A DNA stretch of 64,000 nt, from positions 13,722 to 77,721 of the forward strand of contig JBBKXR010000223.1 of the NCBI GenBank assembly GCA_037969585.1, read 5' to 3'. Numbering within the stretch: position 1 is the first letter of the stretch; the number at the start of each line of letters is the position of its first letter. Below the pieces are notes generated by a model that was given only the letters and a program-made list of their open reading frames with translations, ran no database searches and was not told where the DNA came from. Shown here one piece after another: positions 62,297 to 64,000 of the stretch. A program made the position numbers and the translations under genes. This DNA is from JBBKXR01 sp037969585. GTDB lineage: Bacteria; Verrucomicrobiota; Verrucomicrobiia; Verrucomicrobiales; DEV007.

Positions 62297-63814
62297 ATGC
62301 CCACTCCCCACATCCCGTTGTTCGGCGACATCCATAATCACTGTGGCATTTCCTATGGGCATGGTCCGCTGGCCGACGCACTGGCGAACGCTCGCGAGCG
62401 ACTGGATTTCGTCTCGATCACCGGTCACGCGCATTGGCCGGACATGCCGGAACCTAATCCGCGCATCCAGCACATCGTCGACTTTCACCTCGAAGGCTTT
62501 GCCAAGCTCAAGGAAGGCTGGCGCAAAATGATGGATGAGTTGAAGGCGGCCAACAGCGAAGGCGAGTTCGTTGTCTTTCCCGCCTTCGAAGTGCACTTCT
62601 GTGCCTGCGGAGACCGAAATATCCTCTACAAAGATCTGACTGGAGAAATCCTCTACCCAAGCAGCCTCGACGACCTCAACCGGCAACTTCGCAAGTTGCG
62701 CGAGAAGGGCATCGACACCCTGGCTCAGCCGCATCACATCGGTTACAAAAAGGGTACCCGCGGCATCGATTGGGAAAGCTTTGATCCCGAGTTTGCCCCG
62801 CTCGTCGAACTGCTTTCGATGCATGGGTGTTCTGAAGGCAGCGACAACACTCATCCTTTTCTGCACGTCATGGGACCGTCCGACTGGGAAGGCACCGTCC
62901 AATACGGCCTTAGTCAGGGACACGTGTTCGGCGTCACCGGCGGCACCGATCATCACAGCGCGCACCCCGGCTCTTACGGTCATGGGTTGACCGGCGTCTG
63001 GGCGGAATCAAACACCCGTGAAGCGCTGTGGGAGGCCATGTATCAGCGTCGAACCTGGGCGATGACTGGCGACCGGATCGAGGTGGATTTTTCCATCAAT
63101 GGTCAGCCGATGGGCTCAGTGATTCCGGCATCCGGTTCACGTAAGATCGCACTCGATGTCAAAGCCGGCGGAGCCATCGATTACGTCGACATTTTAAAAA
63201 ACAACCGACTGCTCAAACGCGTCTCCGAGTGCGACGTCGAAGCGGCACCAATCGGTGACACCGTGCGCACCAAGCTCTACCTCGAACTCGGCTGGGGACC
63301 ACGCAATCGCACCCACCAGTGGCAGGCAGAGTTCGGCATCAGCGATGGAGAGATCCTCACCGTCGAACCGCGCTTCCGCGGCCGCCAGGTGGTCTCGCCG
63401 CTTGAAGCAGTTAACGACGACGCCGGCTACTACACCGCCAAGGTTGAATCACGGGGGGCGCAGCAGGTCACCTTCACGGCACTCAGCGAAGGCACGCCGA
63501 ACAATTTCACCAACACCTCGCAGGGCATGTGCCTCGAAGTCGACATGCCGACTGATGGCAATGTTTACGCCCTGCTCGACGGCCAGCGCATCGAATTTCC
63601 CCTGCGCGAGTTAATCGCCGGAGCGCGATCGAACACCATGGAAGGTATCGAGTCCAACGCCTGGCGCATGCACCACGCCGCCCTGCCCCACGAACTCAAC
63701 TACCACGTCGAGTTCGAGGATGACGATGCGCAAGAGGGCGACACCTACTACGCCCGCGTGCGCCAGAAAAACGATCAGTGGGCCTGGTCGTCTGCGATCT
63801 TCTGTAAAGGGTAG
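62297..63814 (+). CDS. PHP-like/DUF3604-type metal-dependent hydrolase candidate
   Basis: 505 residues from the ATG at 62297 (MPTPHIPLFGDIHNHCGISY); the frame from 62234 adds a leader without family likeness. Metal-ligand motifs in order: GDIHNH, VSITGHAHW, AFEVHFCACG, LAQPHHIGY and GGTDHHSAHPG, as in PHP phosphoesterases and the DUF3604 family. The second half (about residues 270-505) is beta-rich and has no known catalytic motif. No signal peptide. The substrate is unknown. The last gene of the window; a palindromic repeat region follows. Confidence 0.8.
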   Translation: MPTPHIPLFGDIHNHCGISYGHGPLADALANARERLDFVSITGHAHWPDMPEPNPRIQHIVDFHLEGFAKLKEGWRKMMDELKAANSEGEFVVFPAFEVHFCACGDRNILYKDLTGEILYPSSLDDLNRQLRKLREKGIDTLAQPHHIGYKKGTRGIDWESFDPEFAPLVELLSMHGCSEGSDNTHPFLHVMGPSDWEGTVQYGLSQGHVFGVTGGTDHHSAHPGSYGHGLTGVWAESNTREALWEAMYQRRTWAMTGDRIEVDFSINGQPMGSVIPASGSRKIALDVKAGGAIDYVDILKNNRLLKRVSECDVEAAPIGDTVRTKLYLELGWGPRNRTHQWQAEFGISDGEILTVEPRFRGRQVVSPLEAVNDDAGYYTAKVESRGAQQVTFTALSEGTPNNFTNTSQGMCLEVDMPTDGNVYALLDGQRIEFPLRELIAGARSNTMEGIESNAWRMHHAALPHELNYHVEFEDDDAQEGDTYYARVRQKNDQWAWSSAIFCKG

Positions 63815-63834
63815 ACGTTCAATAAGGCCAATCT

Positions 63835-63960
63835 GTCGCGTAGCGACCAGTCTCGGTAGCCGTGGGGGCGTAGGCACATTAATTCCGGCGTCGCGTAGCG
63901 ACCGCTCTGACAGTGATGCGACAGCCTACCTTGCAGATCCAGAGCGGTCGCTACGCGACG
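63835..63960. repeat. Palindromic intergenic repeat (REP/BIME-like)
   Basis: A 21-bp perfect inverted repeat: arm 63889-63909 (cgtcgcgtagcgaccgctctg) reads as the reverse complement of arm 63940-63960, with a 30-base spacer. The 14-base core gtcgcgtagcgacc also occurs at 63835-63848. It could fold as a large cruciform or RNA hairpin. No protein coded. The last 40 bases carry a second small palindrome (gggggat/atccccc). Confidence 0.9.
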
Positions 63961-64000
63961 TAATACCACTCGGGAAAAATCGGGGGATGAATCCCCCGCC

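Overview
The window comes from a GC-rich Gram-negative bacterium, most likely of the PVC superphylum (Verrucomicrobiota or Planctomycetota). The evidence is the gene content: paired DUF1549/DUF1553 and DUF1501 secreted proteins, planctomycete-type cytochrome c domains joined to LRR or WD40 repeats, three sulfatases, DUF4838, Tat-exported Gfo/Idh/MocA oxidoreductases, receptor-like Ser/Thr kinases, and an outer-membrane porin with a PqiABC lipid-transport operon. The sequence alone does not settle the phylum. No rRNA, tRNA, CRISPR array, phage or insertion-sequence transposase was seen, and no recognisable DNA-binding transcription factor is encoded.

Layout. 1-6.5 kb: a truncated membrane Ser/Thr kinase, an RluA/RluD-type pseudouridine synthase, a squalene/phytoene synthase and two divergent secreted alpha/beta hydrolases. 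6.6-17.0 kb: a compact locus of uncharacterised function. Five co-directional minus-strand genes (ATP-grasp, alpha-E, transglutaminase-DUF2126, ATP-grasp/alpha-E fusion, transglutaminase) lie next to a divergent transglutaminase. This is the best candidate for an undescribed system. 17.5-30.5 kb: catabolic genes. A six-gene minus-strand operon (metallophosphoesterase, ceramidase-like/LamG, HpcH-type aldolase, BNR sialidase-like, sulfatase, DUF4838) is flanked by a Gfo/Idh oxidoreductase, a second metallophosphoesterase and an amidohydrolase.

30.5-48 kb: an SGNH hydrolase, then two convergent modules of the cytochrome/PSD1/DUF1501 type. The plus-strand module is cyt c-LRR, Tat-Gfo/Idh, beta-propeller, cyt c-WD40, DUF1549/1553, DUF1501 and a PPC-domain protein. 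The minus-strand module is a seven-bladed SBBP propeller, DUF1549/1553 and DUF1501. These look like a secreted or periplasmic redox/degradation apparatus, but the role is not established. 48.2-56.4 kb: a porin and a five-gene operon (epimerase-like, DHDPS-like, sulfatase, sodium:solute symporter, sulfatase) suited to uptake and breakdown of a sulfated compound. 56.5-60 kb: the pqiA-pqiA-pqiB-pqiC operon. 60-64 kb: a Gfo/Idh oxidoreductase, a degenerate Ser/Thr kinase and a PHP-like protein.

Several intergenic gaps carry copies of one dispersed palindromic element, found in both orientations, and the right end carries a separate 21-bp perfect inverted repeat. The coding regions produce many long antisense open frames because of GC-rich third positions; these were left out.
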